A stretch of 64,000 nucleotides of DNA from Bradyrhizobium centrolobii. GTDB taxonomy: Bacteria; Pseudomonadota; Alphaproteobacteria; Rhizobiales; Xanthobacteraceae. Position numbers and translations under genes: made by a program. The notes under the pieces are model-generated. The model was not told the origin of the DNA. It saw only the letters and a program-made list of their open reading frames with translations, and did no database searches. The stretch lies in NCBI RefSeq assembly GCF_001641635.1, contig NZ_LUUB01000081.1, positions 1-64,000 on the forward strand, read 5' to 3'. Below, one piece after another: positions 17,472 through 25,710 of this stretch. Position 1 is the stretch's first letter, and each line of letters opens with the position of its first letter.

Positions 17472-18549
17472 AGATGCGCTCCGCGAATTTCGCCGTATCG
17501 GTGCTCTGCTTGAAGACCTGGACGCTCTTCAGATCGTCGGCATAGGCCTTGAGCTCGCGCTTCAGCACTTCGCCGACGGGATGATGATGGTGGGTGTGGT
17601 AGCGCACCATGCCCTCGATGTCGGCGAGCGTTGCCGCCTTGGGTGCGTAAGGCTGGAACGACTTGGCTGCCACAGTCGGATTCTGCGAGGTGAACATCGC
17701 GGCATCGAGCAACGCCTGGGTGATGGCGCGGGCGACCTGCGGCTCCTCGCGCACCAGGCTGCCGCGCAGGCCGACGATGCAGCAGCTCTTGTCGCGGTAC
17801 TCGCCGTCGAGATTGGAGGCGACCTCCTTGTACTGGCTGTCCTTGAGCCAGAGATAGGCAAGCGGGTCGGATGACAGGAACGCCTGCACCTCGCCCTTCT
17901 CCACGGCTACATAGAGAAGGTTGCCAGGATAAGCTCGCCAGTCGACGTCCTTGACCGGATCGATGCCGAGCTTGGCCAGCTGGATCGAGAAGAAGTTCTT
18001 GTCCGGGCCGGCGAGATCGCCGACCGCGACGATCTTGCCCTTGAGGTCGGCGAGCTTGCCCACCCCGGAGTCGGTACGCGTCAGGACGCGCATGCAGCCG
18101 CCATGGGTGCCGGCGGCGATCTTGACGTCAAAGCCCTGCTCCAGCGGCTTCAGCCAGCGCAGCGCCATGCCGAGACCGGCATCGCTCTTTCCGGTCGCGA
18201 TCGCTTCGAGGAGCTGGTCGGTCGAGCCGGAATAGTTGACGAGCTCGACGTCGAGATTCTGCTTCTGGAAGAAGCCGTGCTCGATGGCGACGGGAAGCGG
18301 CGCGAGGCAGACCGCGCCGGCGTTCCAGGACAGCTTCAGCTTGCGCGGCGCACCGGTGAGCGCGGGGCTGTCAGCCGCCGTCCGGCACAGCGGAAACTCC
18401 GAGAAGTCGATGCCGGGCGCGACCGCGCGCGGCGCAAAGGCATGTGCGCCCAGCGCGCCGAGCGGCGCGGCGAAAGCCGCCGCAAGTCCCGCCTGGAGCA
18501 GATGGCGGCGATCGAGCGCTGATCCGCTGCGCTTGTTCTCGTTGTTCAT
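17449..18549 (-). CDS. ABC transporter binding protein with Tat-like signal
   Basis: The 366-residue protein starts at ATG 18549 (AGGAGCC upstream). The N-terminus has DRRHLLQAGLAAAFAAPLGALG, a twin-arginine-like signal. The mature protein has LKLSWNAGAVCLAPLPVAIEHGFFQKQNLDVELVNYSG, the NMT1/THI5-like pattern seen in nitrate and sulfonate binding proteins, with GSTDQLLEAIATGKSDAGLG. A HHHH run occurs near residue 327, probably chance or metal-related. It is first in the operon, so two distinct binding proteins (this and 12435-13373) serve one permease. Confidence 0.87.
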   Translation of the reverse strand: MNNENKRSGSALDRRHLLQAGLAAAFAAPLGALGAHAFAPRAVAPGIDFSEFPLCRTAADSPALTGAPRKLKLSWNAGAVCLAPLPVAIEHGFFQKQNLDVELVNYSGSTDQLLEAIATGKSDAGLGMALRWLKPLEQGFDVKIAAGTHGGCMRVLTRTDSGVGKLADLKGKIVAVGDLAGPDKNFFSIQLAKLGIDPVKDVDWRAYPGNLLYVAVEKGEVQAFLSSDPLAYLWLKDSQYKEVASNLDGEYRDKSCCIVGLRGSLVREEPQVARAITQALLDAAMFTSQNPTVAAKSFQPYAPKAATLADIEGMVRYHTHHHHPVGEVLKRELKAYADDLKSVQVFKQSTDTAKFAERIYVDVFAV

Positions 18550-19025
18550 CGGTCTTTGGCTCCTGCGCTGGCATGGCTCCGCCATGCGCCAACGGTTCGC
18601 GTTGCGCATGTTCCGTGCGGAGCTGCGTTGAGAGAAGAATCTTTCCGTCGGTGATCACGCGCCGCGTTGATGCGATGCGCAAATCATGCGGCGCGTCGAC
18701 CACATCGTCAATGAAATGGAATTTCGAATGTTGCGCGAAGCGAAGTCATTCTCTCCATCGGCGCGTGCGTGCGCGGTGAAACGATTTTCGCTGATGCATC
18801 GGTGCGCAACCTGCATCGCCTCTTCGTTACTTGTATTATTCTTGCGCATCTTCGGCCACGCGCACCGCACTTTCTCGAAAGTGCTCGTTCGCTGAAACGT
18901 CCTTGCCTGCCGCGCCTGCAATACGGTCGGCCGTTTCATTGACTGCGTATCACGCGGTCATAGACTTGATCGTCTCGCCGCATCGCTGGCTCACGCGTCG
19001 TGAGCAAAGCAACAAGACAGAAGAC
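18550..19025. other. Divergent promoter region of the organosulfur genes
   Basis: These 476 bases separate the leftward operon from the rightward binding-protein gene at 19026. No gene is supported: frames here lack motifs and ribosome binding sites. The central part is comparatively AT-rich (around 18820-18850, with TTACTTGTATTATTC), as expected of a two-way promoter. No regulator gene lies in it. Confidence 0.5.
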
Positions 19026-20012
19026 ATGAGCATCAACTCGCACTCCAACGATCATTCCATAACACGCCGGCTCGCGGCATCTCTGCTCGCGGTGGCTATC
19101 ACGCTGTCGACGGCGGCCGCATCGCTCGCCGCCGACACCGTCGTGCTGCGCGTCGGCGACCAGAAGGGCGGCAACCGCTCGCTGCTCGATATCTCCGGCT
19201 ATGCCAAGGATCTGCCGTACAAGATCGAATGGTCGGAATTCCCCGCAGCTGCCCCGATCCTGGAAGCGCTGAACGCCGGCGCGCTCGATGTCGGCTACAC
19301 CGGCGATCTCTCCTTCTTGTCGGTCTATGCAGCCGGCGCGCCAATCAAGGCGATCGGCGGCACCAGATCGGATGCGAAGACGCAAGCCATCCTCGTGCGC
19401 CAGGATTCGCCGATCAAGTCGGCCACCGACCTCAGGGGCAAGCGCCTCGCCGGCACCCGCGGCGGCTGGGGACAATTCTTGATCGACGCGACGCTGGAGA
19501 AGGCGCAGATCAGGCTGGAGGACGCGACCTTCGCACCGCTCGGCCCGGTCGATGCCAAGATCGCGCTGGTGGCCGGCTCGATCGACGCATGGGCGGTGTG
19601 GGAGCCCTACGTGTCGTTCGCGACGCTGAAGGACAAGGCTCGCGTGATCGCCGACGGCGAAGGTCTGACGCCGACCATCACCTTCATCGTTGCCTCCGAC
19701 ACTGCCATTGCCACCAAGCGAGCGGCGGTTCAGGACCTGGTGCAGCGACTGAACAAGGCGCGGCTGTGGTCGCTTGATCACCTTTCTGAATACGCCAAGA
19801 GCACGGCCGAGCTGACCAAGCTGCCTGAGGACGTGCTGCTGTCCGCCTATACCGCGCAGCGCACGAGCCCGATCGTGATCGATGAGAACGTCGTGAAGGA
19901 GGTGCAGGAAGCCTCAGACCGCTCGACGCGCTACGGCATCCTGCCGAAGACGCTTGACGTCAGTAAGGCCGTCGACCGCAGCTTCACTGCCGCGGCCGCG
20001 GGATCGAACTAG
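19026..20012 (+). CDS. ABC transporter binding protein, aliphatic sulfonate type (SsuA-like), divergent copy
   Basis: The 328-residue protein begins at ATG 19026, followed by a signal peptide ending SLAAD near residue 36 and then TVVLRVGDQKGGNRSLLD. It is a paralogue of the protein at 12435-13373 (shared DLPYKIEWSEFPAAAPILEAL and DAWAVWEPYVS regions). The open frame reaches further upstream but that part is not signal-like. It faces away from the transporter operon and has no permease of its own, so it probably shares the operon's permease. Confidence 0.87.
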   Translation: MSINSHSNDHSITRRLAASLLAVAITLSTAAASLAADTVVLRVGDQKGGNRSLLDISGYAKDLPYKIEWSEFPAAAPILEALNAGALDVGYTGDLSFLSVYAAGAPIKAIGGTRSDAKTQAILVRQDSPIKSATDLRGKRLAGTRGGWGQFLIDATLEKAQIRLEDATFAPLGPVDAKIALVAGSIDAWAVWEPYVSFATLKDKARVIADGEGLTPTITFIVASDTAIATKRAAVQDLVQRLNKARLWSLDHLSEYAKSTAELTKLPEDVLLSAYTAQRTSPIVIDENVVKEVQEASDRSTRYGILPKTLDVSKAVDRSFTAAAAGSN

Positions 20013-20026
20013 GCGGAGGCGGCGAG

Positions 20027-20125
20027 ATGCGCGGGGTTCGTCTCAAGGCCGGCCCGCTGCATCTCGCCGCGATCGTGCTTGCGCATCTCGCCTGCATGAG
20101 CCTCATCGTGTGGCTCTCGCTCTAG
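20027..20125 (+). CDS. Possible 32-residue membrane peptide
   Basis: A 32-residue frame starts at ATG 20027, 14 bases after the preceding stop codon, with GGAGG at 20015-20019. The product starts MRGVRLKAGP and has one hydrophobic segment (LAAIVLAHLACMSLIVWLSL). The context suggests it is co-transcribed with the binding-protein gene. No family is recognised. Confidence 0.4.
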   Translation: MRGVRLKAGPLHLAAIVLAHLACMSLIVWLSL

Positions 20126-20186
20126 CCGCCGGCTGCACCTCCGCGTGTCGGCCCGGATGGCGGCGCCTCCGCACGGGGACCTGTGG

Positions 20187-20256
20187 TCTTAAGGAAAAGA
20201 TCAGGACAACATAAGGAGCCCATAAGGACTCCTGGCGCGCCGCCGCACTAGCATCG
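20187..20256 (+). promoter_or_regulatory. Catalase-gene promoter with four 11-bp-phased repeats
   Basis: TAAGG-type pentamers start at 20190, 20201 (TCAGG), 20212 and 20223, exactly 11 bp apart, so they lie on one face of the helix. CTAGCATCG follows at 20248-20256. The same module, ungapped over 70 bp and 47 of 70 identical, occurs at 24683-24752. Tandem 11-bp direct repeats are the usual operator form of OmpR/PhoB-type winged-helix proteins, and such a protein is encoded at 21527-24655. Binding by that protein is inferred. Confidence 0.7.
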
Positions 20257-20353
20257 AACCTGTGATTTCGCCGGTAACGCGATGCCTCACCCCGCGCGTC
20301 CGGACCGCCGGGGCTCGCTCTCCGGTTGCCCATGCCGCGCGTACGGGCTTACA

Positions 20354-21520
20354 ATGGAACCTGCCCTGCGGCCGTCGACGTTCGCAATGGAAAAGGCGAC
20401 CTTCGGGCTGGAGATCAGCGCCATGTCAGCCGATCAGTATCTTCACTATCAGGCGTCCGTCGAACAAGTCGGGCCAGAGGAAGCGGAGGCCGTGGCAGCG
20501 ATCGTTGCCTCGATCGAGCGGACCAGCGAATTCACCTGTCGCAAAGACGGGCACGGGACTCGCCAGCAACACGCCAAAGGCGTCGGTTTTCTCCGCGGCG
20601 AGCTGATCGTCTACGACGGGCTGCCGGAGCATCTGCGCCAAGGTCTGTTCAAAGACGCCCGCAGCTACCCGATCATCGTCCGTCTCTCCACCGCATTCAA
20701 CAAGAGCGATCGCGTTCGTTCACCGAGAGGATTCGCCATCAAGGTTCTGGGCGTGACGGGCCCGAAGGCGACCGACGACGATAACTCGACGAACCAGGAT
20801 ATCCTGCTCGTCAACCACGCCAGCTATTTCGCAGATACCAAGGCGTATCTCGACGGCGCGCAGCGCAATTTCGAGCGCAGCCTGATCCTTCCCGAATTCC
20901 TTTTCAGAGTGGGCGGATTCTGCTCACGCGCTCTGGTCGCCTTGGCGGATAGAACAGGTATTCACATCCCGATGCTCCTCAGGGCGCTCGGTGATCCCGG
21001 CAACAATATTCTCGGAGAAACATTTCACACCGAGGGAGCGCTCCGCTTTGGCGACCATGTCGCAAGGCTTCGCGTAGCCCCGATGTCGGAGTCGGTGCGC
21101 AAGCTCACCGGGCAGCCCTGCCACGATGGCGACGATGTCGTCCTCAAGTCCGTCGTTGCCTTCTTCAAGGACAACTCGGCCGAGTATGAATTACGCGCCC
21201 AGCTCTGCACCGACCTGAAACGCACGCCGATCGAGGATGCCTCGATCGACTGGCCCGAGGACGTCACGCCGCCGCAAGCCTTGGGCAAGATCACCCTTCC
21301 GCGCCAGGACGCCGACAGTCCCGCGCGCCGCGCCTATGCCAATGAAGTGCTGTCGTTCGATCCATGGCGATGCCTTGAGGCGCATCAGCCGCTCGGCTCG
21401 ATTATGCGGGTGCGCAGGGATGCCTACCGTACGTCCCGCACGCTTCGACAGAAGCAGAACGAAGGCATGGTCAAACAGCCACCCGGAGAGCCACGACAGA
21501 TCTCGGACTTGCCAAATTGA
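20354..21520 (+). CDS. Catalase-family protein (SrpA-like heme peroxidase)
   Basis: This protein of about 388 residues belongs to the small catalase-related group. Key segments are RQQHAKGVGFLRGEL with the probable distal histidine, PIIVRLSTAFNKSD, RGFAIKVLGV, and RRDAYRTSRTLRQ near the C-terminus, whose R-x-x-x-Y would supply the proximal heme tyrosine. No signal peptide is clear, so it is probably cytoplasmic. The start is uncertain: ATG at 20354 or 20387, neither with a good ribosome binding site. It ends 6 bases from the convergent regulator gene, and its promoter carries that regulator's likely operator. Confidence 0.82.
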   Translation: MEPALRPSTFAMEKATFGLEISAMSADQYLHYQASVEQVGPEEAEAVAAIVASIERTSEFTCRKDGHGTRQQHAKGVGFLRGELIVYDGLPEHLRQGLFKDARSYPIIVRLSTAFNKSDRVRSPRGFAIKVLGVTGPKATDDDNSTNQDILLVNHASYFADTKAYLDGAQRNFERSLILPEFLFRVGGFCSRALVALADRTGIHIPMLLRALGDPGNNILGETFHTEGALRFGDHVARLRVAPMSESVRKLTGQPCHDGDDVVLKSVVAFFKDNSAEYELRAQLCTDLKRTPIEDASIDWPEDVTPPQALGKITLPRQDADSPARRAYANEVLSFDPWRCLEAHQPLGSIMRVRRDAYRTSRTLRQKQNEGMVKQPPGEPRQISDLPN

Positions 21521-21526
21521 GTCCGA

Positions 21527-24500
21527 TCACACTCGTCCCGTAGTTTTGGTCCCGACGTCCCGGACTGCGTCGAAGAGGGACGCCGATCCCCGTCCAGTAG
21601 CTTTGGTCCCGACGTCCCGGATTGCGTCGAAGAGGGACGCCGACCGCAGCGGATCACCCGGATCGAGCGACTGGGCCAGCGACGCGATCACCCGACCGGA
21701 GCGCCCTTGCCACTTGGCCGCCCTTTGCACGTGTCCGAGGCTCTCGTAAAGCGCCGCCGCCGTGCGGTAGACGCGCCATGCAGCTTGCGGCAGCCCCGCA
21801 TGGCGGATTATCGAAATGGCCGCCGACAAGTTGTCGCTAGCCGTTTGCGTATCGTGCTTCAGCAGCGCAATTCTTGCCATCACATCGTAGCTCAACACGA
21901 GAAACGGCAGATCGGGCGCAGCGCTCGTTACCTTGTGAAACTGATCGGCTGCACTCTCGGCGCGATCGAGATCACCGGTCGCGATCCAGTAGTCGCACCA
22001 GGTCAGGCGATAGTGGGGAACGACCAGCGACTCCATCGGCACGCGGTCAACCTCCATCCGCCGCTCCAGGGCGTCGAGATGCTGCCGCGCCAGGGCCAAG
22101 TTGCGCATTCTGACATACGCGCGCGCCAGCAGGTTCCTGCCGACGAAGAAGGTGAACGGATTTGCCTCTATCATTGGGCCGAGCGCTTCCTCCCCGCGCC
22201 GCGCCGCGCTGCCGTATTCCTCGACCTCGGAGTAGAGCCATCCGATCGTGAGCTGACACAATGCGATGGCTTGCGGATTTGCGTTCCGCTCCGAAATGGC
22301 TAGCGTCGCGACGACGCTGCTTTGCGCTCGCCCCCATTCGCCGGAATAGATCTGCGCAAAGGCCTCGACCGACTCATAGAGCGCGAACAGATAGACGTCG
22401 CCGACCTGCCTAGCGAGCTGTTTTCCCCTGCTGGTCGCAGCGCAGCAGGCCGGATAATTCGCCCGCAGATACTCTAGCACCATCTCCATCGAGCAGCGCC
22501 GCAGGCGCATGCTGAGATCCTGCGAGTCCGCGATCAGCCTTGATGCCTGCTCGGAAAGCTCGGCATTCTCGCGGTCCCAGCCACGCAGCATCAGCTTCAA
22601 ATTGGCGACGTTGCCCTGAACGAGCGCGCCGAACGCGGCGTCGTCGATCGTGCGGCTCTTCGCCAGGGCCTGTTCTGCGAACGGCAGGCTCTGGCGCCGA
22701 TCGACGTAAAGGCAGAACCTGCTGAGGTCGACCAGCGCGTTCACCTCTTCACGCACGAGCCCGTTCTCCGCCGCATGCGCGAGCACTGCGCTGAGGTCCT
22801 GGAGCGAATTCAGGAAATCTCCACCGGCCCGCCAGGCCCACGCGCGCTGGAGCAGCAGCTTCAGACGCGTTGCGACCTGAAATTCGGGCGGCAGATGCGG
22901 CACCAGCTCCAAGGCCCGGGACAAATAGTTCGCGGCCTCGCGCGTGCTGAACCGCCGCGCCGAGCCCTCCGCAGCAACGCCGAGATAGAGCATCGCCTTC
23001 GGGAAATCGCGCCCCAGTTCGAAGTGACGCGCGAGCACCGCGGCAATCTCCGGAGCCTGCGGTCCATAACCCCGTTCGAGACCAGCCCCAAGGCTCGCAT
23101 GGGTCTTGGTGCGGCGCGCGGGCGCGAGCCGCTGATACAGGGCCTCCTGATAAAGCGCGTGCTGGAACGCATAGCGCCCGGAGACCTCCCCGCTCGGCCA
23201 TTCGGTCAGGCCATCGACGACGATGATGCGGCCGGCCCGCGCGAGGTCCTCGCACATTTGCTCGACCTCAAGCAGCGGACGGTCGAGCACACCGGCGACC
23301 TGGAGCGCCGAAAACTCCGCACCCGCCGCGCTTGCCACCTCGAGCAGATTGCGCTCGTCCGCCGAGAGGTGATCGATCTGCTGCGTGATCATGCCCTCCA
23401 GATCACGCGGCATGCTGTCGTGCGAGGCAGCCTCCTCGCGGACCAGTCGCCAGCCCGCGTCGTCCTCGACGAGCGCGCCTTGCGCCACGAGATGATCGAC
23501 GAGCGACGTCACGAACAATGGCTGGCCGCCGGTTCGCGCGAAGATGCGCTCGACCAGTTCCCTGGCAAAATCGGCGGAGCTGAAGCGCAAGGCAAGATAA
23601 CGCTCGACGTCGACGCCGGTCAGCCGGTCGAGCGCGAGCTCGCTGGCGTGTCCGTGGATCCGTAAGTCCTGGTGGACCGCGCGCACGGGATGCCCGCCGA
23701 CGGCGACCTCCATCGGCCTATAGGTAGCCAGGACAAGGATCGCCGCCTTCCGATCCCGTCGCGCGAGCCGCGACAGCACGTCGACGGTGGCAAAGTCACT
23801 CCAGTGCATGTCTTCGAGAACGATCACCCATGGTCGCGCGGCGGCGAGACTTTCCATGAGATCGGCGAACTCACGCAGCATCCGCTCGCGCGTCGCGCCG
23901 AAGACTTCATGCTGAAATGCGGTGCGATCGGCTTCGCCGAGGAAGCCGGGCATTTGCGCGAGCCAGGTCGGCGCATGCTCGCGTATGGAGGCGAGGAGCG
24001 AAGCGCCTTCCTTGCTGCGGCAGCGCTCGTTAAGCGCTTCGATGAGCGGCAGAAAGGCCTCATGGGTGCCGAACAACTCGTTGCAGCCACAATGCAGCAC
24101 GCCCAGGCCCTGCCGCTCGATCCTGTCGAGCGCCATTTGAACGAGGGTCGTCTTGCCGATTCCGGCCTCTCCGGTGATGAAGACGACCTGACGCTGTCCG
24201 GTACGGGCAAGCTGCAACGCCCCGTCCAGCATCTCGAGCGCCGCAGCGCGCCCCACCCGCCACTGCCGGCGCCGATCGACGATCCGCTCCGCGGGAGAAG
24301 CCTCTTCCTCGACCGCCCGCTCGAGCGCAACCAGCTCGGCGGTCGTGACCGCCGCAATGAAGCGATAGCCGCGCCGCGTGACCGTCTCGATGTAGTTGGG
24401 AGACTGCCTGTCATCGCCGAGCGCGGAGCGCAGCGCGTTCATGGCGACGGCCAGGCTCGACTCGCTGACATGCAGATCGGACCAAACCGTATCGAGCAGC

Positions 24501-24655
24501 TCTTCCTTGGTGACGAGCTCGCCGGGGCGGCCGACCAGACAACACAGAACCTCGAACGGCTTCGGCGCCAGCGCGATCCGCTCCCCACCTCGCCATAGCA
24601 GCGCGTTGGCTCGATCGAGCCGAAATTCCCCAAAGGCAAGCGCGTCTGTACGCAC
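21527..24655 (-). CDS. Winged-helix DNA-binding / AAA ATPase / helical-repeat regulator
   Basis: The 1042-residue protein has three parts. Residues about 5-105 form an OmpR/CadC-type winged helix: LAFGEFRLDRANALLWRGGE, LVTKEELLDTVWSDLHVSES, VTRRGYRFIA. Residues about 135-500 form an AAA_16 ATPase with Walker A TGEAGIGKTT and Walker B WVIVLEDMHWSD. The remainder is helical and TPR-like. This plan is shared by large one-component activators. Start GTG 24655 is preferred because GGAGG lies 8 bases upstream; a TTG nine codons earlier would leave that site inside the gene. The phased operator at 24683-24752 sits immediately upstream, so autoregulation is likely. Confidence 0.9.
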   Translation of the reverse strand: MRTDALAFGEFRLDRANALLWRGGERIALAPKPFEVLCCLVGRPGELVTKEELLDTVWSDLHVSESSLAVAMNALRSALGDDRQSPNYIETVTRRGYRFIAAVTTAELVALERAVEEEASPAERIVDRRRQWRVGRAAALEMLDGALQLARTGQRQVVFITGEAGIGKTTLVQMALDRIERQGLGVLHCGCNELFGTHEAFLPLIEALNERCRSKEGASLLASIREHAPTWLAQMPGFLGEADRTAFQHEVFGATRERMLREFADLMESLAAARPWVIVLEDMHWSDFATVDVLSRLARRDRKAAILVLATYRPMEVAVGGHPVRAVHQDLRIHGHASELALDRLTGVDVERYLALRFSSADFARELVERIFARTGGQPLFVTSLVDHLVAQGALVEDDAGWRLVREEAASHDSMPRDLEGMITQQIDHLSADERNLLEVASAAGAEFSALQVAGVLDRPLLEVEQMCEDLARAGRIIVVDGLTEWPSGEVSGRYAFQHALYQEALYQRLAPARRTKTHASLGAGLERGYGPQAPEIAAVLARHFELGRDFPKAMLYLGVAAEGSARRFSTREAANYLSRALELVPHLPPEFQVATRLKLLLQRAWAWRAGGDFLNSLQDLSAVLAHAAENGLVREEVNALVDLSRFCLYVDRRQSLPFAEQALAKSRTIDDAAFGALVQGNVANLKLMLRGWDRENAELSEQASRLIADSQDLSMRLRRCSMEMVLEYLRANYPACCAATSRGKQLARQVGDVYLFALYESVEAFAQIYSGEWGRAQSSVVATLAISERNANPQAIALCQLTIGWLYSEVEEYGSAARRGEEALGPMIEANPFTFFVGRNLLARAYVRMRNLALARQHLDALERRMEVDRVPMESLVVPHYRLTWCDYWIATGDLDRAESAADQFHKVTSAAPDLPFLVLSYDVMARIALLKHDTQTASDNLSAAISIIRHAGLPQAAWRVYRTAAALYESLGHVQRAAKWQGRSGRVIASLAQSLDPGDPLRSASLFDAIRDVGTKATGRGSASLFDAVRDVGTKTTGRV
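21534..21645 (-). repeat. 57-bp tandem duplication in the regulator C-terminus
   Basis: Two adjacent 57-bp units differ at only about four positions over 54 compared. Read on the minus strand they encode SASLFDAIRDVGTKATGRG and SASLFDAVRDVGTKTTGRV, so the frame is kept. The second unit ends at the stop codon. This is a recent in-frame duplication at the end of a large regulator. Confidence 0.9.
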
Positions 24656-24682
24656 GGCTCCAACCTCCGGATGCTTCCCCAA

Positions 24683-24752
24683 TCTTAAGGGAAAGCTCAG
24701 CCAAATGTAAGGACACGCTTAAGACTTGCGCCCTGCGCCGGCCCTAGCATCG
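24683..24752 (+). promoter_or_regulatory. Second copy of the phased-repeat promoter module
   Basis: TAAGG at 24686, TCAGC at 24697 and TAAGG at 24708 are spaced 11 bp, and TTAAG begins at 24719. CTAGCATCG is at 24744-24752, the same 61-bp offset as in the catalase promoter. It faces the small membrane-protein genes at 24851 and also overlaps the upstream region of the leftward regulator gene. Confidence 0.7.
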
Positions 24753-24850
24753 CGCGTCGTCACTTCAGGAAGGTGTCGGACAACCCTTTCATCACGCTGT
24801 CATTTCAGTCGGCAGGCACTCGACGCCCGAATTTTGGCAAGGAGTTGGCC

Positions 24851-25030
24851 ATGAGCATTTCAAAACGCCCGGCGATCCCGGCTTTCGCTTTCGTCATTCG
24901 CCAATACGACCTCAAGGTCCTGCTGAGCGTCGCCATCCTCACCCGCATTTTCCTCGTTGCCCTCTATCTTGCATCAGGCGGCCCGGGCCTGTCCGAAGCC
25001 GACCTCGCCAGCTCGATCGCGCTGCCATGA
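24851..25030 (+). CDS. Small single-span membrane protein
   Basis: The 59-residue product starts at ATG 24851, with AAGGAG seven bases upstream. It has a basic N-terminus (MSISKRPAIPAFAFVIRQYD) and one hydrophobic span (LKVLLSVAILTRIFLVALYL), then a short acidic tail. No family is recognised. It lies directly behind the phased-repeat promoter and overlaps the next gene by ATGA, so it is probably expressed under the large regulator's control. Confidence 0.7.
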   Translation: MSISKRPAIPAFAFVIRQYDLKVLLSVAILTRIFLVALYLASGGPGLSEADLASSIALP

Positions 25031-25230
25031 GCTCGGGCCCTGTCGAATGGTGCATCGACATCGCGATCATTATCGCGATCTGCATCGGGATTTTCCTGGC
25101 GGCGCATTCCCGCGTCACCGCGCCAGATCACGGATCTCGCCGCGCGCCTGCTGAACGGACCTCCTGCTTGCAGCGGTCCGCGAGTAACGCAGGCATCGCA
25201 ACGCTACAGCAGGTCAGGCACCCTATTTGA
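25027..25230 (+). CDS. Small membrane protein, second gene of the pair
   Basis: The 67-residue product starts with the ATG that overlaps the previous stop (ATGA at 25027-25030), a sign of translational coupling. It has one hydrophobic span, CIDIAIIIAICIGIFLAA, followed by a basic, cysteine-containing tail. No family is recognised. The stop codon lies inside the terminator stem. Confidence 0.6.
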   Translation: MSSGPVEWCIDIAIIIAICIGIFLAAHSRVTAPDHGSRRAPAERTSCLQRSASNAGIATLQQVRHPI

Positions 25231-25240
25231 CCGGGGTGCC
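25217..25240. terminator. Bidirectional stem-loop between convergent genes
   Basis: GGCACCC pairs with GGGTGCC across a 10-base loop. It lies between the rightward small gene (stop at 25230) and the leftward gene ending at 25257. T-runs are weak. Confidence 0.5.
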
Positions 25241-25256
25241 TTCCCGGCGCGTCCAG

Positions 25257-25706
25257 TCACCAATCGGCGCCGTAGTAGGGACGCCGGTAATAGCCATAGC
25301 TATCGCCGTAATATGGACGGTAGGGCCGATAGCTGTAGTAGCTGCGGTAGCCATAATAGCCGGGATAGCCATAGGCCGGCGCGTAGCCGTAGCTGGCCGG
25401 ACCATAATCATAATAGGGACCGGGATATCCGTAACCATAGTACGGACCGCCGCCATAGTAGCCGTAGGGCGCGCTGCTGGCGATGGCGCCGCCGATGATG
25501 GCGCCGGCCGCAAGGGCGCCGAGACCCCAGCCCCAGCCGCGCGCGCCCCAGCCGCCGCGCCAATACACCTGCGTGGTGTCACTGCCGGCCACGGCCTTCA
25601 TGGCTGCGACGTTGGTCGGCATCGGCGCCGCCGATGCCTGCTCCACCTGACCGGCGATCATCGCGACCGCCAGCGAGCCGGCAATTGCCGTTTTCCAGAT
25701 ACTCAT
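25257..25706 (-). CDS. Exported Gly/Tyr-rich protein
   Basis: The 149-residue protein starts at ATG 25706 behind AGGGAG. A signal peptide (WKTAIAGSLAVAMIAG, cleavage after ASAA near residue 28) precedes a Gly/Trp segment with a glycine-rich hydrophobic helix (ALAAGAIIGGAIASSA). The last 75 residues are a low-complexity run of Tyr, Gly and Pro in YGYP-like units. Such proteins are common in Bradyrhizobium and lie in the cell envelope, but no function is known. A small gene ends 4 bases upstream of its start codon. Confidence 0.8.
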   Translation of the reverse strand: MSIWKTAIAGSLAVAMIAGQVEQASAAPMPTNVAAMKAVAGSDTTQVYWRGGWGARGWGWGLGALAAGAIIGGAIASSAPYGYYGGGPYYGYGYPGPYYDYGPASYGYAPAYGYPGYYGYRSYYSYRPYRPYYGDSYGYYRRPYYGADW

Positions 25707-25710
25707 CGTC

